Shown here: positions 27,242 to 36,066 of the stretch, one piece after another | How positions within the stretch are numbered: the first letter of the stretch is position 1 | Layout of the letters: each line of letters begins with the position of its first letter | Assembly (NCBI GenBank): GCA_937949545.1 | Contig: CALEDR010000022.1 | Location: 1-64,000 of the forward strand | Direction: 5' to 3' | DNA from: an uncultured Phycisphaerae bacterium | GTDB lineage: Bacteria > Planctomycetota > Phycisphaerae > Sedimentisphaerales > Anaerohalosphaeraceae | Length of the DNA: 64,000 nt | The notes under the pieces: generated by a model | Told to the model about the DNA's origin: nothing | Database searches by the model: none | The model's input: only the letters and a program-made list of their open reading frames with translations | Program-made: the position numbers and the translations under genes

Positions 27242-27270
27242 TTGACACGAAAATAATAATGTGGTATTGT
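27242..27270 (+). promoter_or_regulatory. Promoter of the mraZ-rsmH-ftsI operon
   Basis: TTGACA (27242-27247), 17-base spacer, TATTGT (27265-27270), 46 bases before the mraZ ATG. The only strong Shine-Dalgarno-like AGGGAG (27293-27298) is 18 bases before the annotated ATG, rather far. Confidence 0.6.
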
Positions 27271-27316
27271 CCCCCATAAAAGTAAAGAAAAGTAGGGAGA
27301 AATAGCAAAGATTCCC

Positions 27317-27832
27317 ATGCTTATGCTAACAGGCGAATCCGAGCATATGATCGATGAAAAGAACCGTCTTTTCATCCCCGCCAAGCTGCGAAGCAAGGTG
27401 GATGCCGCAAAATACGGCAGCGACTGGATTCTGGCACTGAGCATTGACGGGATTCTGTGTCTGTATCCGGAGAAATGCTATCAGCAGGTACTGGCCGAAT
27501 TGGCGGCTGATAACAATATCCCGGATGATGACTTTGTGATGATTGAACGCATCCATTTTGCATTCTCGAGCATTGTGGAGTTTGATAAACAAGGACGGCT
27601 TCTGATTCCGGAAAAACTGAAAAAACGGGCCAACCTCGGAAATAAACTAACGCTGCTGGGTGTGCGAGACCATATTGAAATCTGGAACACGAACGAGTGG
27701 GACCGGTTTGTAGCCGAAAAGGCCGCCGGGTTTGAAAAACACCTGATGCGGGCCCGAAAATCGCTGCTCCAGAAGCAGGCCCAGGAAGCCGCTTACCCCG
27801 AAGAGGAAAACCTGCAACCCACGGAGGAATAA
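27317..27832 (+). CDS. mraZ: Transcriptional regulator MraZ
   Basis: This 171-residue DNA-binding protein represses the dcw operon and heads it. Two SpoVT/AbrB-like MraZ halves are visible, MIDEKNRLFIPAKLRS and EFDKQGRLLIPEKLKKRA, and GVRDHIEIWNTNEWDRF closes the second half. A C-terminal tail of about 30 charged residues is longer than in E. coli. A second ATG six bases downstream (MLTGESEH) fits the usual family start equally well. It is followed by a 67-residue ORF and rsmH. Confidence 0.95.
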   Translation: MLMLTGESEHMIDEKNRLFIPAKLRSKVDAAKYGSDWILALSIDGILCLYPEKCYQQVLAELAADNNIPDDDFVMIERIHFAFSSIVEFDKQGRLLIPEKLKKRANLGNKLTLLGVRDHIEIWNTNEWDRFVAEKAAGFEKHLMRARKSLLQKQAQEAAYPEEENLQPTEE

Positions 27833-27835
27833 ATT

Positions 27836-28039
27836 ATGAAAGCCGCTCAAGCTGTTCAGCTGATTCAGAAGGTGCTCCAGGGAAGCCATCCGCTGGATGA
27901 GCAAATCCTCAGCAGCCTGAATTATCTGGAAAGGCAGCTGGAAAGCCTGAAAAAGAAAAGTGCTCTTTTCGAAAAAATCGGGTTTTCCGAACAAATGGAG
28001 CACTTGCTCGAACAGGCCGCTGCGGCGGCGGCTCATTGA
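27836..28039 (+). CDS. Small conserved-position protein between mraZ and rsmH, 67 residues
   Basis: I do not recognise this protein. It is helical and charged, with a short coiled-coil stretch (about 20-45, LSSLNYLERQLESLKKK) and an Ala-rich C-terminus. It starts three bases after the mraZ stop with GGAGGA seven bases before the ATG, so it is very likely translated. Its place inside the division operon suggests a role tied to MraZ, RsmH or septum formation. Confidence 0.7.
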   Translation: MKAAQAVQLIQKVLQGSHPLDEQILSSLNYLERQLESLKKKSALFEKIGFSEQMEHLLEQAAAAAAH

Positions 28040-28064
28040 CCAATACCAACGGAAGGGTATTGAG

Positions 28065-28997
28065 ATGACGCAGAACGGCTGGGCGAGTCTCACGGAGGAC
28101 GATTCGCCCGGTCATATTCCGGTTCTTTGGAAAGCATTAGCCGAGCGAATCCGGCTGCCCAGGGACGGGCGGGTTGTGGATGCAACCATTGGTTACGGAG
28201 GCCATAGCCGGCTGTTCGGTGCCCAACTGGGCCCTGAGGGGATGATTCTTGGTCTGGATGTAGATCCGAAATGTATCCAAAGGGCCCAATCTTTCACAAA
28301 AGACCTGTTCTGCAATGTTGTGCTCGTTCGGGAAAACTTCGCCAACCTGCCGGAGGTGATGAGAGAGCACGGGCTTTCGCAGGCGGATTTGATTTTGGCG
28401 GATCTGGGATTTTGCTCCGCCCAAATTGAAGACGAAGAACGCGGGCTGAGTTTTCAGACCGATATGCCGCTGGATATGCGGCTGGATGACCGACTGACGG
28501 CAACGGCGGCAGACCTGGTCAATCGACTGGATGAAAAAGCACTGGCGGATTTAATCTATCGCTATGGACAGGAACGGGCTTCGCGGAAAATCGCCCGCTG
28601 CATTGTTCAGGCCCGAGACCGCCAACCGATTACAACAACCGGGCAGCTGGCCCGGATTGTTCAAAAAGCGATTACAAGACCCGAGCGGCGTGGCCTGCGT
28701 CGGCTGCATCCGGCGACGCGAACCTTTCAGGCCCTTCGGATTGCCGTCAACCGGGAACTGGAGTGTCTGGAAAAGCTGTTGGAGTCGGCTCCAAATCTCT
28801 TGAAAATCGGCGGCTTTTTGGCCATTATCAGTTTTCACAGTTTAGAAGACAGACTGGTGAAAAACGATTTTCGAAAAAACAAAATGGATGGGATTTATCA
28901 GATTCTGACGCCCAAGCCCATCACGGCAGACGAAGAAGAACGGAGAGTAAATCCCCGCTCTCGAAGCGCCAAACTGAGAATTGCCCAGCGAATCTAA
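28065..28997 (+). CDS. rsmH: 16S rRNA (cytosine1402-N4)-methyltransferase
   Basis: This 310-residue SAM-dependent enzyme (formerly MraW) methylates C1402 in the ribosomal P site. HIPVLWKALAERI at the N-terminus, the SAM motif VVDATIGYGGHS, ADLGFCSAQIEDEERGLSF, PLDMRLD and the C-terminal ISFHSLEDRLVKNDF are all in family order. GGAAGGG precedes the ATG at 28065; the frame extends upstream but overlaps the 67-residue gene. Confidence 0.95.
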   Translation: MTQNGWASLTEDDSPGHIPVLWKALAERIRLPRDGRVVDATIGYGGHSRLFGAQLGPEGMILGLDVDPKCIQRAQSFTKDLFCNVVLVRENFANLPEVMREHGLSQADLILADLGFCSAQIEDEERGLSFQTDMPLDMRLDDRLTATAADLVNRLDEKALADLIYRYGQERASRKIARCIVQARDRQPITTTGQLARIVQKAITRPERRGLRRLHPATRTFQALRIAVNRELECLEKLLESAPNLLKIGGFLAIISFHSLEDRLVKNDFRKNKMDGIYQILTPKPITADEEERRVNPRSRSAKLRIAQRI

Positions 28998-29024
28998 CAT
29001 ACAGGCCAAGCAAGAGGTGAGAAC

Positions 29025-29843
29025 ATGACTTCAGACGGGAAAATCGGACTGCTGATCAGTTTCTTATTTATTGTAATCATCGCGTTTCTCATCAACGGCC
29101 CCGGTGGGTTTTTCAAAGCCGACAAACCCGTAATTGAAACAGCCGTTCAGGTGCCTTCCAGCCGTTCAATTCTCATCGAGCAGGCCGTCGAGCAGGCCGC
29201 GCGGGAACTGGAACCTGCACCGCTGCGTCAAACCCAGCCTCCTGCGGATATCCGGCTGATTGAACCGGCTCCGGCCGGTCCGTCGGCGGCTCCAGCCACA
29301 CCGGGACCGGCTGTGCAGCCTCAACCGGCTGCGCCCGCCGCCACTCCGAATACCCCCGCTGTGCCCGCTGCCCCTTCGGCCCCGGCCGGACAAGTTCATA
29401 CCGTTCAAAAAGGAGATACGCTGGCCTCCATCGCAGCTCGTTATTATGGAAAGGAAACCGGAAACACACGGGCCGCCATCCAGCGACTCTACGAGGCCAA
29501 TCGGAACCTGCTGACCTCACCGGATTCCATCCGTATCGGGGATAAACTGGTTATCCCCCCGCTTGAAAAAGCCGCTGCCGGTTCCACTCAGGCCTCAGCC
29601 CCCCGTCCAGAAAGAGTCCTTCTGGACAAATACAAAAATGCTCTCGAACCGGCGGCCTCCGATCGAAGCAAACCCCGCTACACGGACTATGTCGTGCAGC
29701 CGGGGGATCGGCTCTGGGACATCGCCCAGAAATATCTGGGAGACGGAAAACGATATCAGGAAATCGTCCAGATCAACCAGGCCCAGATACCCGACCCGGA
29801 TAATCTGCAGGCCGGCACTCGTCTGAAAATCCCTGTTCGATGA
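29025..29843 (+). CDS. Membrane-anchored protein with two LysM domains, in the division operon
   Basis: This 272-residue protein has one N-terminal membrane helix (about 8-26), a long Pro/Ala-rich linker (about 60-125) and two LysM peptidoglycan-binding domains: HTVQKGDTLASIAARYYG at about 125-180 and YVVQPGDRLWDIAQKYLG at about 222-272. It would span the periplasm and bind peptidoglycan. Its position between rsmH and ftsL suggests a division-site or cell-wall role. The stop overlaps the next start by four bases (ATGA). Confidence 0.85.
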   Translation: MTSDGKIGLLISFLFIVIIAFLINGPGGFFKADKPVIETAVQVPSSRSILIEQAVEQAARELEPAPLRQTQPPADIRLIEPAPAGPSAAPATPGPAVQPQPAAPAATPNTPAVPAAPSAPAGQVHTVQKGDTLASIAARYYGKETGNTRAAIQRLYEANRNLLTSPDSIRIGDKLVIPPLEKAAAGSTQASAPRPERVLLDKYKNALEPAASDRSKPRYTDYVVQPGDRLWDIAQKYLGDGKRYQEIVQINQAQIPDPDNLQAGTRLKIPVR

Positions 29844-30076
29844 TAAGATTTATGATTTCCCGGGCCCGTTTGAGGTTTGTGATTTTTTCCCTGACAGCCG
29901 CTCTGATTGCAACCACCCATCTGCGAATCAGCGCTTCGCGGCTTTTTCACCGGGCCCGTCAGGCCCAGATTGTTCAGGAACAGCTGCGGCGGCAGCTGTG
30001 GAAAAAACAGGTGGAACTGGAAAAACTCCTCCAGCCTCAGCAGGTCCTTCCCCATCTGCAGGAGAGCTCCTCATGA
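29840..30076 (+). CDS. ftsL: FtsL-like small division protein
   Basis: This 78-residue protein has a basic N-terminus, one hydrophobic helix (about 11-28), and a predicted coiled coil rich in Gln/Arg/Glu after it. That layout, and its place directly between rsmH and ftsI, are those of FtsL, which recruits FtsI/FtsW with FtsB. FtsL sequences diverge too much for motif proof. Both ends overlap neighbours by four bases. Confidence 0.65.
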   Translation: MIRFMISRARLRFVIFSLTAALIATTHLRISASRLFHRARQAQIVQEQLRRQLWKKQVELEKLLQPQQVLPHLQESSS

Positions 30077-31800
30077 ACCAGCCCGCTTCCGGCTCCATCC
30101 GACTGTGGTCCGGCATCGGACTCTTAAGTTTTTTTCTGCTGGCGGGCTTCAGCGGCTTAGGGGCTCGCCTTTGGGACCTTCAGTTTCGCCAGAAAGACCA
30201 TTTCGAACAGACCAGCCGCACGCAGCGTTATGCGGTGGTTCGCCAATCCCCGCAACGGGGACTCATTACGGACTGCAAGGGAAGAATCCTGGCGGCCAGT
30301 ACGATGATTTACAATGTGTTTGCCGAACCCCGCCGGCTGCTGCAGGACGAACAGTACAAACTAACGGCTGACACACTTCAGCCCATCCTGAATGTCCCGG
30401 GGTATGAAATCTCCAAACAAATTCTGGAGGCCAAAAATCCGGGCTTTCTTCGCCTGGCCAAAGACATTCCCTCGGACCAGCAGCAGGCCGTCCTGCGGGC
30501 GCGGCTGCCCGGCATCGGGATTGAAGAAGCCTGGGTTCGGTCCTATCCGGCGGCTTCTCTGTGCTCCCATGTGGTCGGTTTTGTCGGCGCGGAAGGCCGC
30601 GGTCTGGCCGGCATTGAACTGAAATACGACGCGGTTTTGGCCGGCAGAGGCGGACAAGATGTCTATGTAGTCGATGTTCTTCGAAGGCCCATTGCTGCCT
30701 ATCCTGAAGGCCGCTCCCCCATTCAAAACGGAGACAATCTGGTCTTGACCATCGACCTGGTCATTCAGGAAATCGTCCGGGAAGCCCTTCAGAAACAAAT
30801 CCGGGAATATCAGGCCGAATCGGGGATTGCGCTGGTGATGGACCCATGGACCGGCGGCATCCTGGCCTGGGTGTCCTTGCCGGACTTTGACCCCCACCAG
30901 TTTTCCAAAACACCCGCCGACCGTCTAAAAAACCGAACTTTGTCCGACCCGTATGAGCCGGGCAGCATTTTCAAACCGATTGCAGCAGCGGTGGCCTTGG
31001 ACTGCGGCGCCATTACCAAGGATGAGAAGTTTGATTGCGAAGACGGCTACTGGGGGCAATACGGCGGCATCCATGAATTCGGCAATAAACGATACGGCAT
31101 TCTGAATGTACGGGGAATCATTCTAAATTCGAGCAACATCGGAATGGCCAAAATCGGCCTCAAAACCGGCTCGCGAAGACTGTATCAGGGGTTGCGTCTG
31201 TTCGGATTCGGCCGGCCGACAGGCGTGGACCTGGCCGGAGAAGAATCAGGCGTTCTTCGCCCGGTCAAACAATGGAGCGGGTACAGTCCTACGCGAATTG
31301 CGTTCGGACACGAAATCTCCGTAACCGCCCTGCAGATGGCCCGGGCCTACTGCATCCTGGCCAACGGCGGAACGCTGGTTCAGCCCCATCTGGTTCGGGC
31401 CGTCATCAATCCGGACGGACAAATTACGGATGTTACGCCCAGTCTGGTCGGAACCGGATACATTATCAAGCCGGAAATCGCCGAATGGATGGTGCGGGAA
31501 CCGCTTCGGGCCGTAGTCAAAGAAGGAACGGGAGACCAGGCGGCCGTTGAAGGCATCGAGGTCTTTGGAAAAACCGGAACTGCTAATATTGCCCTTCCGA
31601 CCGGCGGCTATGATACATCCAATTATGTCTCTTCCTTTGTCGGCGGAGCCCCTGTGGACCGTCCGAGAGTGATTATCCTGGTTTCCATCCGCAAGCCGAA
31701 CCGGGCCTTAGGCAAGGGCTACAGCGGCGGACGGGTGGCCGCTCCGGTCTTTCGCGAAATCCTGCAAAAAACCCTTACCTACCTGGACAGCAATCCCTAA
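30073..31800 (+). CDS. ftsI: Septal peptidoglycan transpeptidase (PBP3-type)
   Basis: This 575-residue class B penicillin-binding protein cross-links septal peptidoglycan. It has one N-terminal membrane helix, a dimerisation domain starting QRGLITDCKGRILAAS, and a transpeptidase domain with the active-site SIFK (Ser298-Lys301), SSN (353-355) and KTG (500-502). No PASTA domain is present. CAGGAGAG precedes the ATG. It is the last gene of the plus-strand arm and converges on ftsQ. A weak hairpin follows the stop (AGCGG at 31810, CCGCT at 31818, then TTT). Confidence 0.94.
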   Translation: MNQPASGSIRLWSGIGLLSFFLLAGFSGLGARLWDLQFRQKDHFEQTSRTQRYAVVRQSPQRGLITDCKGRILAASTMIYNVFAEPRRLLQDEQYKLTADTLQPILNVPGYEISKQILEAKNPGFLRLAKDIPSDQQQAVLRARLPGIGIEEAWVRSYPAASLCSHVVGFVGAEGRGLAGIELKYDAVLAGRGGQDVYVVDVLRRPIAAYPEGRSPIQNGDNLVLTIDLVIQEIVREALQKQIREYQAESGIALVMDPWTGGILAWVSLPDFDPHQFSKTPADRLKNRTLSDPYEPGSIFKPIAAAVALDCGAITKDEKFDCEDGYWGQYGGIHEFGNKRYGILNVRGIILNSSNIGMAKIGLKTGSRRLYQGLRLFGFGRPTGVDLAGEESGVLRPVKQWSGYSPTRIAFGHEISVTALQMARAYCILANGGTLVQPHLVRAVINPDGQITDVTPSLVGTGYIIKPEIAEWMVREPLRAVVKEGTGDQAAVEGIEVFGKTGTANIALPTGGYDTSNYVSSFVGGAPVDRPRVIILVSIRKPNRALGKGYSGGRVAAPVFREILQKTLTYLDSNP

Positions 31801-31824
31801 ATACAGGTCAGCGGTTTCCGCTTT

Positions 31825-32775
31825 TCAGCGGGGACGCGGACGCTGAGCGACCGGCGTGCGAAGCTCCAGATACTTAACTTTGCCCTGAAGCGTATATCCG
31901 GACCGAATGTAAAAGTTATACAGCGAAGAGAGCTTTTCCGTCTCATCCGCTTCGAGGAAAACCGCGGCCTTCCCATAGGGCGCCCCCCAGTAAACCTGAG
32001 TACCGTCATGGGTTTCCAGAATAATCTGCGGAGCGGACGGATTTCGGCCGCGAACCCAATCGGCTATATCCACCGCTTTGATTTCCGTCAGAAGGGGTTT
32101 GTTTGGAGAGCATTTTTCATCCATGCGCTGGAGGATATCGATGAGTTTCAACACGGCCGCCGCCTCTTCTGAGCGGGACACCTGCCCGGGCTTTCCGAGC
32201 CGCTCAGACGGCAGCCCGCGCAGCTCGACAATCGGCAGGGATGTCAGCAAGGGAGCATTCAGCACAACCGCTTCCTCATCCAGATAAATCGTCTTTCCGG
32301 AAGAGGTTTTCACCTGCAGACAAGGCTTGCGGTACTTCGCCACAACCCGAAGACGCCCCGGCACCGCCTGCACGCGTACATCCGACAGCCAGGTAAAAAC
32401 CGACAGTTTTTCCCACACCCGGCGTGCGGACCCCTCTTCCAAAGCAAACAAGCCGCTTCCTACCGCCGCCTTGATGGCATCAATCCAGGACGACTCCACC
32501 CACTCCGGCACGTTGGCCAGCTCCAGCGGACCCTCCTGAAAAGCCTGAGGATATTCCCTTCGGATATACTGGTTCAGATAGCCGAAACTCCAGACCAGGC
32601 CGGTTCCGAGCAGAATCCAGGCCAGCCAGGCCAGACAAATCTTCAACCGGGCCGGCCAGACAGATTCCTTTTTTTCCGAAGGCCGTCCGGACTGGACTTC
32701 CTTTTTCCCGAACCATCGGCTCAGCAGGCCTCCTGAACGGCCGTTTTGACGTTCTTTCTTGCGAAACAGTTTCAT
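31825..32775 (-). CDS. ftsQ: FtsQ/DivIB-like division protein
   Basis: This 316-residue protein has a basic cytosolic N-terminus (about 1-42), one membrane helix (about 45-65) and a periplasmic part with a short POTRA-like segment (AGSGLFALE, WLSDVRVQAVPGRLRVV) followed by the FtsQ beta-domain (YLDEEAVVLN, LPIVELRG). Sequence identity is low, but layout and position directly after ddl, as in many dcw clusters, support FtsQ. Its start lies one base after the ddl stop. Confidence 0.75.
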   Translation of the reverse strand: MKLFRKKERQNGRSGGLLSRWFGKKEVQSGRPSEKKESVWPARLKICLAWLAWILLGTGLVWSFGYLNQYIRREYPQAFQEGPLELANVPEWVESSWIDAIKAAVGSGLFALEEGSARRVWEKLSVFTWLSDVRVQAVPGRLRVVAKYRKPCLQVKTSSGKTIYLDEEAVVLNAPLLTSLPIVELRGLPSERLGKPGQVSRSEEAAAVLKLIDILQRMDEKCSPNKPLLTEIKAVDIADWVRGRNPSAPQIILETHDGTQVYWGAPYGKAAVFLEADETEKLSSLYNFYIRSGYTLQGKVKYLELRTPVAQRPRPR

Positions 32776-32776
32776 T

Positions 32777-33730
32777 TCATTGTTCCCACTTCTGAAAATC
32801 CAGCCAGGCCGTTTCGAGAATCTTCAAGCACAATTGAGTCAGGTTCAGACCGGCCCGCGCCGCCGCCATCGGAAGCAGCGAATGGCTCGTAAATCCCGGC
32901 AGGGTATTGATTTCCAAAACCCAGGGGGTTCCCTGCGCATCCACAATCATATCGACCCGTCCGAAATGACGGCAGCCTAACGCCCGGAAACTTTTCAGCG
33001 CTGTATCCTGAAAACACTTCACATCGCGAGCATTTGGAAAGGTGTCAAACAAAAACTCCGTCTGGTCATCGACATATTTGGCCTGATAATCATAAAAGGA
33101 ACGCTTCGGACGGATTTCAATCTCAGGCAAAACCATTTGGTCCACAATTCCTACCGTGATTTCCCGTCCCGGAATAAACCGTTCCACCATACAGTCCCCG
33201 AAGCGGCGGAAACAATCCCGGGCGGCCTGGATCGCCTCGCGAGCCGTCCGGACCAGCTGCACCCCGACACTGCTGCCCTGCCGCAGCGGCTTCACCACAA
33301 AACGCCCGCCGCCCAGACCGGCCAGGGCCTCCAGCAGTTCTGTCTCATCCGCCTCCGCATCCACATACACGGCCGGCGGCGTCGGAATGTTCTGCTCATG
33401 AAACCGCTTCTTGGCAGCCCATTTGTCAAAAGCCAGACAGCTGGCTGCCGAATCAGAACCCGTATAAACCAGGTTTTTCTCTTCCAGAATTTTCTGCAGA
33501 TGACCGTCTTCTCCGAATTGACCGTGCAGAATCAGGAAAAAAATGTCAATGTCAGGGTCATCCAGAATAGACAAATCATCCGGATGAATGTCCGCAAAAC
33601 GCACATCCAGGTCGGTTTTCTTGAGGGCCTGATACACGTTCTGCCCGCTCTGAAGACTAACCGGACGTTCTTCTCCAATTCCTCCCGCCAAAACAGCAAC
33701 CGTCTTAAATGGTTTTTTACAACATCTCAT
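32777..33730 (-). CDS. ddl: D-alanine--D-alanine ligase
   Basis: This 317-residue ATP-grasp ligase makes the D-Ala-D-Ala terminus of peptidoglycan stem peptides. VAVLAGGIGEERPVSLQSG opens the fold, LHGQFGEDGHLQ binds the first D-Ala, KPLRQGSSVGV is the ATP-lid loop, and LEINTLPGFTSHSLLP gives the magnesium and second D-Ala site. It sits in the minus-strand arm murC-murB-ddl-ftsQ. Confidence 0.94.
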   Translation of the reverse strand: MRCCKKPFKTVAVLAGGIGEERPVSLQSGQNVYQALKKTDLDVRFADIHPDDLSILDDPDIDIFFLILHGQFGEDGHLQKILEEKNLVYTGSDSAASCLAFDKWAAKKRFHEQNIPTPPAVYVDAEADETELLEALAGLGGGRFVVKPLRQGSSVGVQLVRTAREAIQAARDCFRRFGDCMVERFIPGREITVGIVDQMVLPEIEIRPKRSFYDYQAKYVDDQTEFLFDTFPNARDVKCFQDTALKSFRALGCRHFGRVDMIVDAQGTPWVLEINTLPGFTSHSLLPMAAARAGLNLTQLCLKILETAWLDFQKWEQ

Positions 33731-33786
33731 TCTGGTTTCCTGAAAAACACGAAGCGATAGTCCGACCCACTCTGCAGAAATCGTCC

Positions 33787-34665
33787 CTACCAGATTTCAA
33801 TTTCCAGTTCGAGCTGGACGTCAAACTTTTCCCGAACCCGAGTGCGGACCAAATCAATCAACTGTCTGACATCGGAACTGCGGCACCCCTTTTCGGCGAT
33901 GATGAAATTGGCATGTTTTTCACTGACTACCGCCCCGCCGATCTGAGTCCCTTTCAAACCGGCCCGGTCAATTAAAGCACCGGCCGAAAGACCTCGCGGA
34001 TTTTTGAAAATACAGCCGGCATTGTGCGTATCCAGCGGCTGCGTATTTTTCTTGTATATCCATACTTCTTTGACAACCTGTAGAAGAGATTCCGGATCCG
34101 ACTCCGTCAGTTCAATCGCGGCCTCCAAAATCAGCTTGGCCGTGATATTGGTGCTGCGATAATCAAAAACAAGCTCCGGTTTGGCCTTTTCGAAAATCTG
34201 GCCGTCCATATTCATTACCGTAACACTCTGGACCACAGACCCTAAATCCCCAAAACGCCCCCCGGCGTTCATTCGAACCGCCCCTCCAACAGACCCTGGA
34301 ATTCCTGTCAACGCCTCCAATCCTGCCAGCCCTTTCCGAACCGATTCGAGAACGAGCTTGTTCAAATTAGCCCCCGCACCGGCTCTCAAGGTCGTTCCTT
34401 CAAATTTAAAGTCACAGAAAACCGGATTCTCCAGCCGAATCACCGCCCCGCGCACTCCTTCATCTCCCACAAGCAAATTCGAACCGAATCCGAGCACCCG
34501 CACCGGCAGTTGGTTCTCACGGCAGCGGCGAAGAACCTCGGCAATCTGCTCCCGGTTTTGGGGAGTAACCAGATAATCCGCAGGCCCGCCCAGACCATAC
34601 CACGTATAGGGTGCTAACAGACACTTTTCCTTAACAATGTGTTCCAAGCCACTGAAGATATTCAT
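33787..34665 (-). CDS. murB: UDP-N-acetylenolpyruvoylglucosamine reductase
   Basis: This 292-residue flavoenzyme reduces UDP-GlcNAc-enolpyruvate to UDP-MurNAc. FAD-binding signatures are YTWYGLGGPADYL, GSNLLVGDEGVRG and GIPGSVGGAVRMNAGG, with the active-site Arg in VFDYRSTNI. The proton donor position carries Cys in AGCIFKNP instead of Ser, a known variant. The compact length fits the short (type II) MurB group. It overlaps the end of murC by 35 bases. Confidence 0.94.
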   Translation of the reverse strand: MNIFSGLEHIVKEKCLLAPYTWYGLGGPADYLVTPQNREQIAEVLRRCRENQLPVRVLGFGSNLLVGDEGVRGAVIRLENPVFCDFKFEGTTLRAGAGANLNKLVLESVRKGLAGLEALTGIPGSVGGAVRMNAGGRFGDLGSVVQSVTVMNMDGQIFEKAKPELVFDYRSTNITAKLILEAAIELTESDPESLLQVVKEVWIYKKNTQPLDTHNAGCIFKNPRGLSAGALIDRAGLKGTQIGGAVVSEKHANFIIAEKGCRSSDVRQLIDLVRTRVREKFDVQLELEIEIW

Positions 34666-36025
34666 CGGCTACCTTCCAGATTGTTCCGGCCCCCATGGTT
34701 ACCACCAAATCGCCGGGTTGTACATGCTCTTTCAAATAGGACACAATGCCGGGAAAATCCCGAATAAAAACCGCCTCACTTCCGCTTTGGCGAATCCGCT
34801 CGACAAGAACTTCGGCATTCACCATTTTTCGGCTCTCGGCAGTATCCCGAACAAAATAGATTTCCGGGACAATGGTTGTATCAGCCAGATTAAAGCTTTC
34901 TGCAAAATCATCAAGCAAAAAACGCGTCCGACTGTACTGATGGGGCTGGAAAACACACCACAAATGTCTCGGATGATAGCGTTCTCGTATGGCTAAAAGC
35001 GAAGCCCGAATCTCCGTAGGATGGTGCGCATAATCATCCAACACAACAATCCCGCTAACCTGACCTTTCAGCATCAGACGTCGGTCAATTCCCGTAAATC
35101 CTCCTAAATGTTCCAGGATTGTTTCTACAGATAAGCCGGCTGACAAACACACCGAGATGACAGCCAAGGCATTGTCGATATTGTGGATACCGGGAATCGA
35201 CAGACGAGCCAGTCCGAGAACCGCCCCCCTTTCACACAGTTCAAATTCATAAAAACCTTCCCGCAAATAAAGCCGACCGGCTGATAAGTCACAGGATTCA
35301 CTGCGTCCGAACGTTCGAACCTGAAGCCCTCCGTTCAGACGACGTATCAGACGAAGGGTATTTTTGTCCTGACCATTCGTAATTAATACGCCCCCTTTTT
35401 GGATGCCTCCGGCAAAATCAGTAAAGGCATCTACGATTTCTTCTTCGTCTCTGTAATAATCCAGATGGTCCTGCTCGATATTCAGAATCACTCCGACAAA
35501 AGGTCGAAGATTCAGAAAACTCCGGTCATATTCACAGGCCTCCGCCACAAAATAAGGGCCGTTTCCAATCCCGCTGGAGCCTCCCATCTGCGGCACATGA
35601 GCGCCAATTAGAAACGTCGGCGACCGGCCGGCTTTTTCGAGCAGATACGCAATCCAGGCGCTGGTCGTGCTCTTGCCGTGGGTGCCTGCCACCGCAATTC
35701 CCTGATATTCCCCGAACAGCCGACCGAGCATTTCTGCATACTTATAAATGCGGATTCCGAGCTCTCCGGCTCGGGCCAGCTCCGGATTGCCGGCTGGGAT
35801 GGCCGCGCTGATTACCACGGCATCCGCATCCGGCGGGATATTATCCGGACTGTGTCCCAGACAAATCCGGATTCCCTTCGATGCCATTTCCTGCAGCACC
35901 GCACTGTCCGCCATATCAGAACCGGAAACAATCGCTCCGTGCCTGAGCAGCATTTTGGCCAGCCCGCTGGTCCCAATCCCGCCGATGCCGATAAAATGAT
36001 ATTTTTTCCCAAGGAACGATTCCAT
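34631..36025 (-). CDS. murC: UDP-N-acetylmuramate--L-alanine ligase
   Basis: This 464-residue Mur ligase adds the first amino acid to UDP-MurNAc. The Rossmann start is HFIGIGGIGTSGLAKML, the ATP loop is VAGTHGKSTTSAWIA, and VILNIEQDHLDYY and LDDYAHHPTEI are further Mur-ligase signatures, as is VFQPHQYSRT. It heads the minus-strand arm and its start is 41 bases downstream of the U32 gene's C-terminal frame. Confidence 0.95.
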   Translation of the reverse strand: MESFLGKKYHFIGIGGIGTSGLAKMLLRHGAIVSGSDMADSAVLQEMASKGIRICLGHSPDNIPPDADAVVISAAIPAGNPELARAGELGIRIYKYAEMLGRLFGEYQGIAVAGTHGKSTTSAWIAYLLEKAGRSPTFLIGAHVPQMGGSSGIGNGPYFVAEACEYDRSFLNLRPFVGVILNIEQDHLDYYRDEEEIVDAFTDFAGGIQKGGVLITNGQDKNTLRLIRRLNGGLQVRTFGRSESCDLSAGRLYLREGFYEFELCERGAVLGLARLSIPGIHNIDNALAVISVCLSAGLSVETILEHLGGFTGIDRRLMLKGQVSGIVVLDDYAHHPTEIRASLLAIRERYHPRHLWCVFQPHQYSRTRFLLDDFAESFNLADTTIVPEIYFVRDTAESRKMVNAEVLVERIRQSGSEAVFIRDFPGIVSYLKEHVQPGDLVVTMGAGTIWKVADEYLQWLGTHC

Positions 36026-36066
36026 ATCTTCTCCGTGAAAACAACGCTCCCTTTATATCCCTGTCT

